Shown here one piece after another: positions 1 to 11,560 of a stretch of DNA of 64,000 nucleotides (the stretch's first letter is position 1; each line of letters opens with the position of its first letter). A model generated the notes under the pieces. The model was not told where the DNA came from, did no database searches, and was given only the letters and a program-made list of their open reading frames with translations. This DNA is from Solen grandis (Eukaryota > Mollusca > Bivalvia > Adapedonta > Solenidae): contig CM037789.1 of assembly GCA_021229015.1 (NCBI GenBank), positions 27,969,749-28,033,748 of the forward strand, in the 5' to 3' direction. Made by a program: the position numbers and the translations under genes.

Positions 1-264
1 GGATATTGTAAATATATATGGTACATAGGAGATTTGCATAAAGGGGAATAATTAATTTAGATGTTATTCAATGCCAATTAGATCAATGTCCCCCTCCCAA
101 CAACAAAAAAATATGCTTAAATAAAAAATTTTGATTTGCATGGAATTTCCGCACAACATAATTATGATGGCTATCTTTAATGGAAAAAAAAGGTGTTCGG
201 TTAAATATATTTATGTATTTGTGCATGTTATTGTTAATAAGAGCTTTTAATTTTATAATTTCAG

Positions 265-353
265 ATTTTGTACTGAAGGAAGACTTTAAAGAAAACTTAA
301 ATATCATTGTAAGCTTCTTTGAAAGACTTGGTATAATTGCAAAGCCTGCAGAT
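265..353 (+). CDS. COR-like domain exon of a gene entering from the left
   Basis: This internal exon is bounded by a tttcag acceptor and a GTAAGT donor. It begins in mid-codon, so the gene starts upstream of the window. The encoded segment ends in a helix of the form LNIIVSFFERLGIIAKP, followed directly by the exon at 702, which begins DADYFFAPCFL. A helix ending in a Leu/Phe-rich stretch, then an acidic loop, then a Tyr/Phe-Phe-x-Pro-x-Leu strand is the layout of the COR domain (C-terminal of Roc) in ROCO-type GTPases. It is 89 nt long and leaves phase 0, matching the next exon. The assignment rests on pattern recognition; no Roc GTPase motif lies inside the window to confirm it. Confidence 0.6.
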
Positions 354-701
354 GTAAGTATAATTAATTTATTATAATTCTAGATATGATATTCTGACAA
401 TGCTTATAAAAAGTTTTATATAATATGTATGAAGGCTATAATGAAACATCACAGGTGAAAATGTATGTAACTTATTTTCCATAAATGTTTAATGCACACG
501 CCCTTGAACTTAGATATTATCATTTTAAATGAAATTATGAGTGTATAGAGTTTGAACTTGCTAGTCCTGCCACAATTTTAGGTAGATTTTAGTGAAACTA
601 TAGGTGTGATCTCAGTGAATGTTGCATGCACACATTCTGTCACAACATTCAGTTAATTATTTCACTATTGGATAGTAAATACAGTGTTCTTCTTTTTTCA
701 G

Positions 702-1272
702 GATGCTGATTACTTTTTCGCACCCTGTTTCCTTGAAGAACCTCCAGAATCATTATTTACTTCTTTTGACAGCAATAGGACAACCAACAGGCTCTGTCTC
801 TCAACAGACAATGGATTCCTACCCGAAATTCTCTTCAATCGTCTCTTAGCTGCTTGTATATCAAAATACAAAGTATTCAAAAACCAGCTCTTTTGCTGTT
901 GTGGTGTGTTCAAATACGACCAAGAGCATACATTCACAATATTCTACATGAACAACTTGATAAAAATATGGGTTATTTCGCACGATCCAAAAAGACCTAG
1001 TCCAAATATTGAGGTGTGTGAAAGCATCCGTAAGGTCATGGTTCAACATCTTATGAGATTATGTAGGCTTAAAGATGAAAGAAAAATAGAAATGTATATA
1101 GACTGTCCGAGGGTAGGAGTAAAGACACAAGAATGTTTACACAAAGTTAGCATCCTGCGAATAGAAAAAGGGGTGACTTGCGAAAATTGTCCAGATCTTC
1201 ATTATATCGAGTCAAAGGAAGCCTCGAAACACTGGTTTCCCGAGGAAAACACCAACCAAAACAAGAAGGAAG
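702..1272 (+). CDS. Main COR-domain exon with Cys-containing C-terminal extension
   Basis: The exon runs from a polypyrimidine/cag acceptor to a G|GTATGT donor and is open for 190 codons. It starts with a strand-loop (YFFAPCFLEEPP). It continues with FLPEILFNRLLAACISKYK, then an alternating strand region around LFCCCGVFKYDQEHTFTIFY, and a helix after VCESIRKVMVQHLMRL. FLPE-x-LF-x-RL-x-A-x2 followed by two strands is the usual end of COR domains in invertebrate ROCO and related immune-like proteins. The last third has C-x2-C and a charged KEASKHWFPEE stretch of unknown role. It ends with one base of a split codon (g) completed by ac at the next exon, giving Asp. The phase match supports the join. 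Confidence 0.7.
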
Positions 1273-1416
1273 GTATGTTCTCATGTTCTATTTGTTATTG
1301 TTTTGTATTAACCTTAACCATTACATCCTTTCTGCTTTCACGGGGTGATAACTCAGAATAGGGGAAAAATTAATATATGCGGCTGTGTATCTCAGTCAGT
1401 AGAGCATTTGCCTTTT

Positions 1417-2427
1417 TAGCTCACCTGAGCCAGAGGCTCAAGGTGAGCTATTGTGACCGGTCTTCGTCCGTCGTCCGTCCGTCCGTCGTCCGTCCGTCCG
1501 TCCGTCGTCCGTCAACATTTTGCTTCAAACGACATCTCCTCCTTAACCGCTTGGTCAATTTTGATAAAACTTTACAGGGATGTTCCTTGGGTGGTCCCCT
1601 TTCAAAGTTGTTCAAAGAATTGAATTCCATTTGGAATTCTGGTTGCCATGGCAACGGAAAGAAAAAACTTAAAATGTCTTCTTCTCCAAAACAACCAACT
1701 GAATTTCAAAATGTTTTGGCACAGATGTTCCTTTGGTAAGTGTCTACCAAGATTGTTCAAATTATTTGGATCCGTAAAAAAACATGGCCGCCAGGGGCGG
1801 GGCTTATTTGCCTTATATGTATATAGAGAAACCTTTAAACAACATTTCCTCTGAAACCACTGGACAGAATTTGATTAAACTTGGCAGGGATGATCCTTGG
1901 GTCAACCTTCACAAAAATTGCTAAAATAAACTTGATCCATGTAGAACTCTGGTTGCCATGGTAACAAAATGAAAAAAAAATGAAAACTTAAAAAATCATC
2001 TTCTTCAAAACTATTGGCCAGATTTCAAAATAAATTGGTACAGATGTTCCTTGGGTCAACCTCTACCAAAGTTGCTAAAATTATTCCGATCCTTAAAAAA
2101 ACATGGCCGCCAGGGGCGGGGCTTATTTGCCTTATATGTATATAGAGAAACCTTTAATCAACATTTCCTCTGAAACCACTGGACAGAATTTGATTAAACT
2201 TGGCAGGGATGATCCTTGGGTCAACCTTCACAAAAGTTGCTTAAATAAACTTGATCCATATAGAACTCTGGTTGCCATGGCAACAAAAAGAAAAAAAAAT
2301 GAAAACTTTAAAAATCATCTTCTTCAAAACTAGTGGCCAGATTTTAAAATAAATTGGTACAGATGTTCCTTGGGTCAACCTTTTTATCTCAGGTGAGCGA
2401 TTTAGGGCCATCATGGGCCTCTTGTTA
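1417..2427 (+). mobile_element. AGCTCACC-family hairpin-capped repeat (family R1), inside the intron
   Basis: It starts with a near-perfect hairpin (AGCTCACCTGAGC, short loop, GCTCAAGGTGAGCT) and then a run of GTCCGTC copies. It ends with CAGGTGAGCGA, a second hairpin (gggccatcatgggcc) and TCTTGTTA. The core contains a roughly 316-bp duplication: the stretch beginning aaacatggccgccaggggcg occurs near 1780 and again near 2100. The short ORFs here are repeat-derived and not genes. The element lies in the intron between the COR exon and the protease exon. Confidence 0.75.
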
Positions 2428-3469
2428 GTGAAAAACACCAGTCTGGCTGCACAATTTTCTCACTCTGTGACATTTGGCCCCCATACTGTCCACCAGGGTA
2501 ACGTCTCACTGGACTGCATGCACAGAGTGTAGGGAATTGATCAAAAGATTTAATGGACAAAGAATATCGTTCGGCTTTCGCCATTTACAAAAAAAAAATC
2601 CAAGTGCATAAAGAAAATAAATTAATTGCAGAAACGTATGAAATGATAAACTAATAATATATCAACATATTGCAAAGCAAATTATTAACTGCAAGCACAG
2701 AATGTGTATAAAATGGACACAAACTATAGTGCTGTTTAGCCATTTACAAAAATATGTGAAAAAAGAAGTGATTGGAAGTGCGCAGGCATCCCACTGCAAA
2801 GGTAAAAGGTTACAAAAAATAAATGTGATGGGCATGCAAAACAAATTCTGTGAAATATATGAATCGTATGTTTTTCAATTAGATATTGCTGTAGAAGACG
2901 GCACAAAATGTTCTCATGCGCTTATCGAAAATGTTACAATATGTCATAAATTAAGTAACATTTCAGTTCATCATGTGATTATACTCAACCTTCCTACATT
3001 TTAAGGTGCTTCTCCATATAACTTTAATATGTTTAAGATATGTGTTATTTCTTTGTATCATTCCTCTCAAGAATAACCTAACTCAATTTTCCTGAAAAAA
3101 TATAAACAAAACAAAGTATTGTTTTCATGAAATTTGTATCTGTTCAGACCAAATGTGTGTGAATATGTTTTATATATTATCAAAATTCCAAGTGTTTTTA
3201 ATCAGCTGTTCCTGCAGTATGTGAAATTTGTGTTCTCTTGAGCACATTTCTAGAATATATTTAATAAATCTAGGTCACATTTAAAGATATCGCCCACTTT
3301 TCACAAATTTGAGATGGTCAAATACAGAAATATACAAAGAAATGTTCTGAATTTACATTCGCCCTGCACAGATATTCACACAACAATGCAAACGAGCAAA
3401 GGAATTTTACATCCCTGATTTACTCTTTAAGAAAATTTAAATGATACAGTGATGCATGGTTTGAGCGTG

Positions 3470-3715
3470 AGTGGTTTGAGCGTCAGTCCTAGAATCGAAA
3501 ATTCGATACCCGGTTGTGACATACCTAAGCTGTAAATGATGGTACTGGTAAAGCTTCCTTGCTTTGAGCACAGCATATAAGGGTAATTCCAGGATTGGTT
3601 GGCGGGGTGTCAATACTGGTTGTGGTATCATGCCACAGGCAGAACTATATCCAACTCAAAAAGACATGGTCTTCAAATTACTGTAATACCGTCGGTGAGA
3701 CTTAACAAACGTTCA
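3470..3715 (+). repeat. Diverged tRNA-derived SINE, family A
   Basis: It has a B-box-like stretch (aaattcgatacccgg), then the family body (tggtactggtaaagcttcc, ccaggattggttggc, tggtatcatgccac) and the family tail (ctgtaataccgtcggtgaga). It is a diverged and partly deleted copy of the fuller element at 36110-36416. Confidence 0.6.
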
Positions 3716-3832
3716 TTAAATATGTCAACAAAGTGATGTATGTTTTTGCTGTCACACACATATAGCTTTGTGTTTTATATGATGGCATAATTATTTTAGG
3801 TTACCCATTCAGATTTTTTATTTCCATATAAG

Positions 3833-4284
3833 ACCCATACCAATCCAAGGAGGATGGGACAGAAATCTCAAGAAGAGAGGAAAGGCAAAACCTACACACT
3901 TCACCAGGATGTTTTATACAATTAGATGGGAAAAATACTGTAGAACCAACAAAAGTAACGAAACTGATGGTGAAATGGTTCGACTCAGTGTGTCAAATTT
4001 GCTGGAATGGAGGTACAGCTACCGGATTCCGTGTTGGACCTTGTTATATAATGACAGCACTCCATGTTGTTGACATGATAACAAAAGAAGGTATCTGTTT
4101 TTTTCCTTTCTCTTCCTACTTAGATGAGGTCTTACGATTGATTGTGAGATATCAACTGCCTGTCTGTGTCGACAATAAGAGTTATTCCCTGTCTGTCAAA
4201 AACTTCCTGAATGATAAATTTGAAATAGATGGTCTGATCATTAAAATCTCCATACTATTTGAAAAGCAATGCATCAAGCTATAG
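3833..4284 (+). CDS. Trypsin-like serine-protease exon (His and probable Asp of the triad)
   Basis: The acceptor follows tttccatataag, and the first two bases complete the split codon left by the COR exon. After a charged linker the exon encodes GGTATGFRVGPCYIMTALHV, which has the G-x-G-F-x-V-G-x-x-x-x-(M/L)-TA-x-H signature of trypsin-like and FAM111/HtrA-like peptidases; His is the catalytic base. Forty-four residues later comes FEIDGLIIKI, a good fit for the catalytic Asp strand and close to the usual His-Asp spacing (counted with 4091-4123 removed, 55 residues if it is retained). The frame stops at 4284. No G-x-S-G-G motif was found before or after it, so the last exon is missing, diverged or outside what I can recognise. 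A 33-nt in-phase stretch (4091-4123) has intron-like ends. Whether the protease is active is unknown. Confidence 0.65.
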
Positions 4285-5071
4285 CTACTGTTCTAATGTC
4301 ATTTGCAAATACTAATAGTTACCTAGAATAAAACAAAAATAAATGACTGAGAACTGCAGATGTGCATGAAAAAACGAGTTTTAATTCTTATTTACATGTA
4401 ACTTTCTTCTGTGATGTCAAAAAGCTATGTTTCATTAGAAAATTCTTCAATTCCCAACAGTTAACATGTCTTCAGGTATAGCGGATAAACCTCTAAAAAA
4501 TACAAAAAAACAGAAAAAAACGTTCTCCTCTAAATCTTTTGTAACTACTGATCTGAACTTTCAGAGCTGCATATCATTAGAATGACCAAAAGTTGATTAG
4601 TTGATTTATAAATCATGATATTGTAAATAAAATCTAGATATAAGCAAAATATGTGTGTGTGTGTGTGTGTGTGTTTGAAATTTCTAAGACCGAAGAAAAT
4701 ACTAAATTATTACCTTTACTTTTGCGATTGTCTGGAAATAAAAGTAACTATTCATCATGAAAATGGGTAAAAAAACAAGGCATGCAGGGCTTAAAACCAT
4801 TCAATTTTGCATCAAGTCGAATGGCGCCAGCCTTCCCAAAATGTAAGATAAGATAAAGATGGGATGCTTCAAAAATACTTAGACACATTTGAGATGTTTG
4901 GTTCGATTTATTTTCATAGAACCTTGGCCTTTTTAAAAAGCAAAATGCACACATTTGAGGTTATTATCCAACAAATCTAGATGGGAGTTATGTTTCTTTT
5001 CAATCCTAATTTAATGTGTATTTTGTTTCTGTTAATTGTTGAATTCAACATATTTTTCGGCCGTTGGTTGT
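4285..5071. other. No gene recognised
   Basis: This is AT-rich sequence with a GT microsatellite at 4651-4674. I looked here for a continuing protease exon with a catalytic Ser motif and did not see one. Confidence 0.6.
4651..4674. repeat. (TG)n microsatellite
   Basis: It is an uninterrupted alternation of T and G, about twelve units long. Confidence 0.95.
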
Positions 5072-6153
5072 TATACCCCCGAAACGAAGTTTGGGGGGGG
5101 TATATAGGAGTCACCCGGTGGTCGGTCGGTCCAGCGGTCCGTTGCATTTTCCTTGTCCGGAGCGTAACTTGAAAACCACAAGTTGGAATTCAATACAACT
5201 TCATGCAATGGTCAAGCACATGGAGAGGAAGTGCAAAGAACCATCTTATTGCCCTTTGTTACTTTTCCTTGTCCGGAGCATAACTTAAAAACAAGTTGGA
5301 TTTCAAAACAATTTCATCAATGGTCAACCACAAGAGGAAGTGCAGTGCACAAGAACCATAACTCTATCTATAGGAATTACAGAGTAATTGCCCTTAGTTA
5401 CTTTTTCTTGTCCAGAGTATAACTTGTAAACTACTGGTTGGATTTCAAAACAATTTCATACAATGGTCAACCACAATATGAGGAAGTGCAGTGCACAAGA
5501 ACCATAACTCTATCTAGAGTAATTACAGAGTTATTTCCCTTTGTTACTTTTCCTTGTCCGGAGCTTAACTTTAAAACTACTGGTTGGAATTCAAAACAAT
5601 TTCATACAATGGTCAAGCACAATAAGAGGAAGTGCAATGCACCAGAACCATAAGTCTATCTGTAGTATGTATAGAGTTATTGCCCTTGCACTTACATACA
5701 ATAGTCAAGCGCAATAAGAGGAAGTGAAGTAGATGAGCGACAAACCTGAAATCAATTCCACTGATATGGGACCACATTTTTAGGCTGTGTACTAAATATC
5801 AAGAGACTGTGATAAGTAGTTGCTGAGAAAACTGTTACGAAAATTTCCTACCATTGACCATTATGTTGAAAATATAACTAAGTCGGTAAACAGGAAGTGG
5901 ATGAGTGACAGACCTGAAATCGAATCCCACGATATGGGACCACGTGTTAATGCTGTATACCAAATATAAAGAGGCTGTGACATTCACCATTCTATAACCT
6001 GGGTTTGCACCTGTGTAACCCGGCCAAAAATCTGGAAAAAAAACTAATGTAAAAATGTCTTTTTCATACTCTTCTTCTTAATCCTAATAACTTCATCATT
6101 TCTAAAGCAGTATTGCGGGGGTATTAATCACATCTAGTGATAGTTCTAGTTTT
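5072..6153 (+). mobile_element. TATACCCCC-family hairpin-capped repeat (family D)
   Basis: The left end is a hairpin: tataccccc, a 12-nt loop, then a G run and tata. It is followed by ggtcggtcggtcc. The core has repeated units beginning ccttgtccggagc(a/g)taactt near 5150, 5270, 5408 and 5550. The right end carries gcgggggtatta, complementary to the left arm, then the small hairpin atcacatctagtgat and AGTTCTAGTTTT. The short ORFs across 4981-5653 come from these repeated units. Confidence 0.7.
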
Positions 6154-7787
6154 GTTTTCACTTGAATTTCCTGTGTAAACTTAAAGGTGAAGGTCACTAA
6201 ACAGTTGATAAATACTGTAAGTTTTGATTGGTCAACTTAAAAACTGAAAGTTTCCCTCCGGGAAAGAGATCTGCTTATTTGCATTGTATATACATTCCTA
6301 AAAATTCGATGTTTCGACAAAAATATACTAATACATGTTTTACCATTCAATTAAATTAATTCAACTACACAAAATATATATCTGAAGTATGAAAAACACA
6401 TGTCAGATTTGAAACCTTCAGGTTCCAGAAATCGCACACGGTTGTCCTTAAACACGCAGTAGATATTTTGGTGCAATGGACGCAGTGGAAAGGAAAAGAC
6501 GCAATGGAAACATTATTTTCCCAGTAGCTTTATTATACGCATATATTTCAATTTAATCATAATTTATAATTAGTATATGTAACTTATGTCATAATATAGT
6601 TTATATTTTTATTTGTTTTTAAAAAATTTTTTTTGCTAGACGTAATGGAATTTCATAAATAATGTTTATATAATAGGATAAATATTATTATTATTTCGTG
6701 TTTTCGCCCCTTTTGTGCATAACAGTCATATGCATGAAATTTCCTTTGCGCAGGTCGTCAGCAATTTATATCCACTCTATATATTTTGAATGCTTAAAGG
6801 ACATTTATGATACTTGGGTCAAATGTCCTCTCATCAACATTCAGAAGAAACACTAAGTATAATTAATACACCACGGCCGTATATTTTTTAAAGATACTTC
6901 TTGTTTTAGTTCACCTATGCACAACGTGCTTATGGTGAGGTATAGGGGCAGTGATGTGTCCATCGTCCGTCTTACCATTACTTGGTAACTAGGTCAAATC
7001 CTAGGAAAACCTTGTGAACGTGTGTATTATCATAGTTTATGCTCAATTTTCACAAAACGTAGTCAGAGTGTTTGTCTGCATAAAATCCTGTATAAATAAA
7101 CCTGTCCTTTGATGCCAAAGATGAGGCCTTCCAGTTAGATTTATAAAGCCAACTAACATTGTGTTGAGAACACTCAAGTTATTCTGGCTGTTATATGTTA
7201 AGGGGCAATATACCTTTAGCAACCAGTTTTTGTAGTAGGGAATAGGCTACTTACAGCGTGTTGAAAACACTCTAGCAATTCGGGCAAATACTAACATTTT
7301 ATGCTGAGCTGTATTTTACTTAAAATTTGCGGGCGAGAAGATGTAGTACATAGTCTGTATAATGATAATACACTGATATTCAAATAACATATTTAATCTT
7401 AATCGCACATATCAGAAAATGTAAAAACAACTAAGTGTGTGTTGTTGTTTTTTTGTTGTTGTTGTTGTTTTTTTGTTTGTTAAGTTTTCTTCAGTCTTGA
7501 TTGGGAGTTAAGATGAATCCTATTGTGTGTGTAGTCATTGGGTAAACGGTGATAGTCACAGTGACCTTGAATGTGAAAATTGCTGCCGATTGACAGTTTG
7601 AGAATGCTTAAATTTGCTTTAGTTTCAAGTTTGCATTCTAACTTAAAACGTGATTTTGTTCTGATTGGTAGATGACCCCTGTCAATTTTGGGGTCACTTT
7701 GTCAACAGTTAACTAAGATTAGTCCTGAAGAGTAGCGAAAATATTTGATCTTGCTCTTGTTTTCAGTTAACTGTTTTCCGCCTTGTT
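6154..7787. other. AT-rich intergenic sequence with a degraded R1-like copy
   Basis: 6154-6900 shows no gene. From about 6904 a decayed R1 start is visible (agttcacctatgcacaacgt, gtgcttatggtgag, then catcgtccgtc). A GTT-rich simple repeat lies at 7441-7480. No intact element boundary was found on the right. Confidence 0.5.
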
Positions 7788-7788
7788 T

Positions 7789-8510
7789 TAGCTTACCTGA
7801 GCACAAGTCTTGTGCTCAGGATGAACTTTTGAAACCGACTTGTGTCCGTCGTGCATCGTCAGTTGTGTATCGTATGTTGTCAACAATTGCTTGTGAACAT
7901 TCCATATGCCACAGTTTTAGCTCAATCTTCATGAAACTAGGTCAGGATGTTTGTCTTCATGATATCTTGCATGAGTTCGAAATTGGGTCAGGTGAGGTCA
8001 TAAACTAGGTCACCAGGTAAAAGCTTAGAACATCTTAGAAAAGCTTTCTGAACACTACAGAGGCCACAGTTTTAGTCCAATCTCCAGTAAAATTGTATTC
8101 CTAATATCTTGGATGAGTTTGAATTTGGGTCATTAGGGGTTATATGTAAGAACTAGGTCACTAGGTCAAATCTTAGAAAATCTTAGAAAAACCTTGTGAT
8201 CACACCAAGACCCCACATTTTTTTGCCCAACTTTCATAGAACTTGGTCAGAATGCTTATGTACATGAAATGTTGGTTAAGTTCAAAATTTAGTCACATAG
8301 GGTCAAAAAATAAGTCACCATGGCAAATATTAGAATAATCTTGTGAACACTCTATAGGCCACATTTTTTGTTCAATTTTCATGGCAATATTTGTTTTTGT
8401 ACATGATATCTTGCATTAGTTTGAAAAGGGGTCACTTGGGATCAAAAAGTCACCAGGGTGAAATTTTAGATAAACCTTATGAACACTCCAGAGGTCACAT
8501 TTTAAGCTCA
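7789..8510 (+). mobile_element. R1-family element, beta core
   Basis: It begins agcttacctgagcacaag with the hairpin partner cttgtgctcagg. It then has tandem units of the form ccacattttagctcaatc / atgaaactaggtcag / atgatatcttg. The right end merges with the next element at the poly-T/poly-A hairpin, so the 3' hairpin is not visible. Confidence 0.6.
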
Positions 8511-9104
8511 TTTTTTTTTTCGAAGAAAAAAAAAATACGAGCTATTGTAGCTTCGGCGTCCACGTTGTCGTCGTCGTCAGGCGTCGTCGTCCGGAATCTT
8601 AATGTTGGCCATTACTTCTCTACTATTCAATATACAAATTTCATTTTTAGTATGCTTATTCATCTTGACAAGACCTATCCAGACATATGCAAATAGTTCA
8701 CCTATTCACCTTCCCCTTGACCTTTGACCTTATTTTTCTGTAACTTTTGAAAAGTTTAAAATGCCTGTCATTTCAAAACCGTTGTCAACAGGGCACTGAT
8801 ATTTCACATATGAATTCCTTGTAGTAAGACCTTTCTATCAATGTTACACTTTTGGACTCTTGACCTTGACCTTTGAACTTTGACCTATTTTTTAAATGTT
8901 TACCAAAAAACTTTAACGGTAGCCCTAATTTCTTTACTATTTGACATACAACTTTTACTTTTGGTATGCATATTCATCTTTGCAAGGGCTATTCAAGTAT
9001 ACCTCAACATGATCTTTAGATAGATAAAAAAGAGCATTGTTTTATAAATGCCTTTAAATTTTAAAGATTTGTGTTGAAAACTCAATGGATTAGCAATTGT
9101 GTTT
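8511..9104 (+). repeat. Repeat with T-run/A-run hairpin and GTCGTC start
   Basis: It opens with a foldback of about ten T, cgaag and about ten A, then tacgagctattgtagcttcg and a GTCGTCGTC-rich stretch. The body contains gaccttgacctttgaac-like units. It runs into the assembly gap, so its right end is unknown. Confidence 0.5.
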
Positions 9105-9204
9105 NNNNNNNNNNNNNNNNNNNNNNNNNNNNNNNNNNNNNNNNNNNNNNNNNNNNNNNNNNNNNNNNNNNNNNNNNNNNNNNNNNNNNNNNNNNNNNNN
9201 NNNN
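9105..9204. other. Assembly gap of 100 N
   Basis: There are exactly 100 undetermined bases, the conventional placeholder for a scaffold join. The true distance is unknown. Confidence 0.98.
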
Positions 9205-9280
9205 TTACTTTTTTAATTGTATGTTCATGGATTTATAAATACAATTTTACACCAGATACTTCAAGGGTAATGAATATTAT

Positions 9281-10350
9281 AACAAGAGGGCCAAGCTGGC
9301 ACTGAAGTCGCTCACCTGGGAAACATTGCTTTCATTGCCTGTACCAAGTTAAAATATAATTTAATTATCCTATTTAATACATAATCTTTGCAGAAAACCA
9401 ACAAGACCACTTCAAGTCCATTCATGAAACAGTACCTTGGTCAAAATTTAAAAATCTTCACTTTAAAAATAAAGAGTAGGTTACTAGGTCATGGTGAAAG
9501 TCATTCAAAGTCAAAGTAAAATTCCATAAAAAAATATTCCTTTGGTTAAAAAGTAAAGGTCAAAGCTCCCTATATGTCTTTGTAAACATCAGGCGTAGCA
9601 AATTTTGACCCTAGGGGCATGATTTGAACAAACTTGTTACAGGACTACTAAATAATGGCACACATCAAATATCTAAGTCAATATCATATCAATTGACCAT
9701 TAGGGTGGAGCCAATTTTGGCCGTAGCGCCATGATTTGAACAAATTTGCTTGAGGTCCTCTTTGTTATGTTATACACTTTTAACTCCAAGCCTTATGGTT
9801 TATGACAAAAAGATTTTCCAAGGTTTTCCTATGCAAGTCAACATGAAACTAAGTGACTCCTTGGGCGGGGCCAATTTTGACCCCTGGGTCATGATTTGAA
9901 CAAACTTTAAGAAGACCTTTCTAGACTATTTGAGTTTACCGTCGCTTCGACAGGATTTCAGTCATATAGCGACGTCCAGCTAATTACAGGAGGAGGAAAA
10001 CCCCGAATGTACGGAGGCACATGGGTAGAACCACCGACCTACCGCAAGCCAACTGGAAGGCTTCCTCACATGAAAATCCGAATGACCGTGCCGGGATTCG
10101 AACCCACGCGGTGAGGGGCTGAGTGAGTGTTAAAGTCAGCGACTTTACCCTCTCAGCCACGGAGGCCCCCAAACTTAGTAAAGGTTCACTTGATAAAGCT
10201 ACACACCAAATATGTTAGCTTTTTGTCTTATGGTTTCTGAGAAGATTTCTAACGGCTTTAAAAGCTTCTGTGACCAAGATATGCAATTTGAGCTTTACCC
10301 AAGGTACATTTTAGAAAAGTTGCACTAAATTTGAGCAAGTAATTTCAGAA
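9281..10350 (-). mobile_element. R1-family element, reverse orientation, split by a SINE
   Basis: It starts aacaagagggccaagctggc and then cgctcacctgg, the reverse complement of the R1 3' end. The alpha-type core is recognisable (tgggcggggccaattttgac, catgatttgaacaaactt). A SINE B copy interrupts it at 9923-10170, after which the core resumes with aaacttagtaaaggttcac. The opposite R1 end is missing and the next R1 copy begins directly. Confidence 0.65.
9923..10170 (-). mobile_element. tRNA-derived SINE, family B
   Basis: Read on the minus strand it has an A-box-like ggcctccgtggctgagaggg and a B box gggttcgaatcccgg. Next come the family body (atgtgaggaagccttccag, ttgcggtaggtcggtggttc) and the tail tgactgaaatcctgtcgaag. 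The host R1 core reads aaactt on both sides, a possible short target duplication. Confidence 0.75.
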
Positions 10351-11560
10351 AACAAGAGGGCCAAGATGGCCCTAAAGACGCTCACCTGAGGACATTTGTG
10401 CCAGATTGTGGGCAGCTAGCAATAACAGATGCTTTTACAAGGCCACACTAAAGCACAATAATTACATGCACCATTAGAGCTACAAAGGTCATATTGATGT
10501 TTCTACTAATTTAAATGAGATTCCCATTCTTAAGCAACACTCATATAGCAATAAAACATCTTAATGCCATATTCACTCCAATGCAGATGCCCTGTGCATG
10601 ACACTCACCTGCAAATTATTATTTTACTGGATAAGTTTGACCCCACCCATTTTCAAACTCATCCAAGATATAAACATGACAAAATTCTGACCAAGTTTGT
10701 GGATGATTGGGCCAAAAATGAAAATGAGTGTAAATTAGAGTTATCTGACATAGTGAACTTCTTTTCAGTCTAACCCTGCCTATATTCAAACTCATCCAAG
10801 ATATCAGCATGTGGCCCATTTAGTGGTCTAACCCAGACTTTTTTTCGAACACCTACCAGATATCATCATGACAAACATTCTTACCAAGTTTGAGTAAGAT
10901 TGGATCAAAATTGTAGCCTCTAATGTGTAAACAATTTTTTTCTAAGAATTGACCTACTGACTTACTTTTGGATCCAACCTGACCCATTTTCAAAATGGTT
11001 CAAGATATCATCATGACGAACATTCTGACCAAGTTTGAGGAAGATTGAATCAAAATTGTGGCCTCCAGTGTGTAAACAAGGTTTTTCTAAGATCTGACCT
11101 ACTGACCTACTCATTTTCGAAGGGGTTCAAGATATCATCTTTACTAACATACTGACCAAGTTTTAGAAAGATTGGATCGAAATTGTAGCCTCTAGTGTGT
11201 AAACAAGATTTTTCTAAGAATTGACCTACTGACCTACTTTTGGATCCAACCTGACCCATTTTCAAACTGGTTCGAGATATCATCGTGATGAACATTCTGA
11301 TCAAGTTTGAGGAAGATTGGATCAAAATTATGGCCTCCATTGTGTAAACAAGATTTTTATAAGATTTGACCTACTGACTACTTTTGGATCCAAACTGACC
11401 CATTTTCGAAAGGGTTCAAGATATCATCATGACAATTATTCTGACCAAGTTTGAAGAAGATTGGATCAAAATTGTGGCCTCTAGTGTGTAAACATCAAAA
11501 TTGTTGACAGACAATCAAGTGTCCCAAAAGTTCACCCTGAGCTATGCTTAGGTGAGCTAA
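10351..11560 (-). mobile_element. R1-family element with beta core tandem units
   Basis: It begins aacaagagggccaagatggc / gctcacctgagg and ends ttaggtgagctaa. The core is about six tandem units of roughly 145 bp (one near 127) containing gaccaagtttgaggaagatt and ggatcaaaattgtggcctc. The ORFs in the core are by-products of the repeat. A second R1 terminus (gagcacgttgtgctcaggtg) lies just beyond, at 11641-11673, with no body. Confidence 0.75.

Noticed and set aside
1380..1416. tRNA-like ctcagtcagtagagca segment
   Set aside because: Only an A box is visible, cut by the R1 element; no B box after the element.
1377..2333. ORFs with runs of Ser-Val-Val-Arg-Pro
   Set aside because: They translate the GTCCGTC stretch and core of an R1 repeat.
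2702..3004. 100-codon ORF in the intron of the COR-protease gene
   Set aside because: No recognised motif, no convincing acceptor and donor in the right phases, and no homolog elsewhere in the window; left out as coding.
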